From: Anaerolineae bacterium
GTDB lineage: Bacteria; Chloroflexota; Anaerolineae; UBA4142
DNA: 6,327 nt
Assembly: GCA_026417715.1 (NCBI GenBank)
Contig: JAOACU010000145.1
Location: 1,085-7,411, forward strand
Direction of reading: 5' to 3'
Each line of letters starts with the position of its first letter. Positions within the stretch are counted from its first letter, which is position 1. The notes under the pieces were generated by a model. It ran no database searches. It was not told the origin of the DNA and saw only the letters and a program-made list of their open reading frames with translations. A program made the position numbers and the translations under genes. Shown piece by piece: positions 5,834-6,327 of this stretch.

Positions 5834-5840
5834 TCCTCCC
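5834..5840 (-). promoter_or_regulatory. Strong Shine-Dalgarno site deciding the hydantoinase start
   Basis: GGGAGGA on the minus strand ends four bases before ATG 5829. It is nearly a full match to the 16S rRNA tail and implies good translation. I found no clear -35/-10 pair between this site and the upstream methyltransferase, so the gene may be read from a promoter further upstream. Confidence 0.85.
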
Positions 5841-5851
5841 TACACAAACCG

Positions 5852-6020
5852 CCTCAACGAATAGGCAACGAATAACGAATCGCTCATGGGTAGAAAACGG
5901 TAAATGGCTTGTCCAGACCTCACAGGTCTCCGAGACCTGTGAGGTCTAGAAACCCCTTTCTACCCAAGAGCATAACGAATTACGCTGCCCATTCGTTTAT
6001 CCGTTGTAGATTCGTTGACG
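5852..6020. repeat. Nested palindromic (MITE-like) element upstream of the hydantoinase gene
   Basis: Three layers of symmetry share one centre. Outer arms: 5852-5880 against 5991-6020 (built of CAACGAAT units and their complement, imperfect). Middle arms: GCTCATGGGTAGAAA (5882-5896) against TTTCTACCCAAGAGC (5957-5971), 14 of 15 pairs. Core: the palindrome at 5915-5947. The direct repeat ATAACGAAT stands at 5872-5880 and again at 5972-5980, directly outside the middle arms, like a 9-bp target duplication around a 91-base insert, though AACGAAT recurs in this stretch and chance is possible. The element fills most of the 230-base spacer; the rest (6021-6059) shows nothing clear. No transposase is encoded. 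Confidence 0.65.
5915..5947. repeat. Perfect 16-bp-arm palindrome
   Basis: AGACCTCACAGGTCTC (5915-5930) and GAGACCTGTGAGGTCT (5932-5947) are exact reverse complements around a single C. No T-run follows on either strand, so it is not a standard terminator for the upstream methyltransferase, although a transcript would fold here. Its layout (AGAC...GTCT ends, single-base centre) matches the palindrome at 2355-2375. Confidence 0.9.
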
Positions 6021-6059
6021 CGAATTTCCCAAATGGTTCACAGGTGGCTACGTCTGTCC

Positions 6060-6327
6060 TCACGCCACTGCCACGACAACCAAATCCGCTGATTGCTCTA
6101 CATCGAACGGCGCGCCTTGCAAATTGCCGTAGAACGTCATCTCACGAAAACCAGCACGACGCAACAGCATTTCGATTTCGCTGTGCCGATACGGACGTTG
6201 CGGCGTACTCTGCACCTCCACCGACCACGCGCCGTTTTCGTGCTTGGTGAAGAGTGCGATGTTGAACGTGATGCGTGAGGCGTGACTTGTGGTTGTCTGT
6301 ACCTCTGTTCCTTGCTCTTCGCTGTAA
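6060..6327 (-). CDS. C-terminal part of a class I SAM-dependent methyltransferase
   Basis: The minus strand is open from the window edge to a TGA at 6060-6062, giving the last 88 residues. The pattern RPYRHSEIEMLLRRAGFREM (45-64 of the fragment) followed by TFYGNLQGAPFDVEQSADLVVVAVA is the typical end of a class I methyltransferase: a helix carrying a [Y/R]-x-E-[I/L]-x-x-[L/M]-L-x-x-AGF motif, then an edge strand, a GxPF[D] turn and a final VVVA strand. The SAM-binding glycine loop lies upstream outside the window, so substrate cannot be named. The gene runs in the same direction as the hydantoinase gene 230 bases downstream, but the palindromic element between them makes close coupling uncertain. 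Confidence 0.75.
   Translation of the reverse strand, partial: YSEEQGTEVQTTTSHASRITFNIALFTKHENGAWSVEVQSTPQRPYRHSEIEMLLRRAGFREMTFYGNLQGAPFDVEQSADLVVVAVA
6267..6294. repeat. Heptamer run inside the SAM methyltransferase gene
   Basis: CGTGATG / CGTGAGG / CGTGACT / TGTGGTT are consecutive 7-mers on the plus strand. The first three (21 bases, seven codons) encode the SHASRIT stretch in the C-terminal fragment, so a three-unit block keeps the reading frame. Confidence 0.55.

Noticed and set aside
5915..5947. Intrinsic terminator for the upstream SAM methyltransferase
   Set aside because: The stem is perfect but no T-run follows on the minus strand, and it lies over 110 bases after the stop codon.

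Overview
This looks like one end of an assembled bacterial contig, probably from an uncultured member of the Chloroflexota. The lineage is inferred from three features: a secreted PD40 beta-propeller protein with a Pro-Thr linker, GC-moderate codon use rich in GCG/CGC, and spacers crowded with short palindromes and short tandem repeats. No rRNA, tRNA or marker gene is present to confirm it. The first 22 bases are an exact Illumina Nextera Read 2 adapter tail, so base 23 is where genomic sequence starts.

All four genes lie on the minus strand. From right to left, in the direction of transcription, they are: (1) 6060-6327, the C-terminal 88 residues of a class I SAM-dependent methyltransferase whose start is outside the window; (2) 4375-5829, a 484-residue cyclic amidohydrolase of the dihydropyrimidinase/D-hydantoinase family with all metal ligands but an altered substrate pocket; (3) 2613-4106, a 497-residue exported PD40/TolB-like beta-propeller protein with its own promoter and a strong intrinsic terminator; (4) 23-2207, the first 728 residues of an Eco57I-like (type IIG) adenine-specific DNA methyltransferase that is cut off just after its NPPY motif. 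Gene 4 is easily missed because it has no stop codon in the window and long meaningless frames run antisense to it.

The spacers are unusual. 2208-2612 holds a promoter, two palindromic elements and a terminator. 4107-4374 holds a promoter and then a block of short tandem repeats, including 20 consecutive degenerate heptamers that run through the stop codon into the last codons of the hydantoinase gene. 5830-6059 holds a nested palindromic element with a perfect 16-bp-arm palindrome at its centre. Heptamer-period sequence also appears inside two coding regions (1777-1811 and 6267-6294), and a REP-like palindromic segment lies in frame just before the methyltransferase SAM-binding motif (870-905).

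The genes do not form an obvious pathway. The hydantoinase has no pyrimidine-degradation partners here, and the methyltransferase and propeller genes have separate promoters. The most notable content is the repeat system and its spread into genes, together with the non-canonical hydantoinase pocket.
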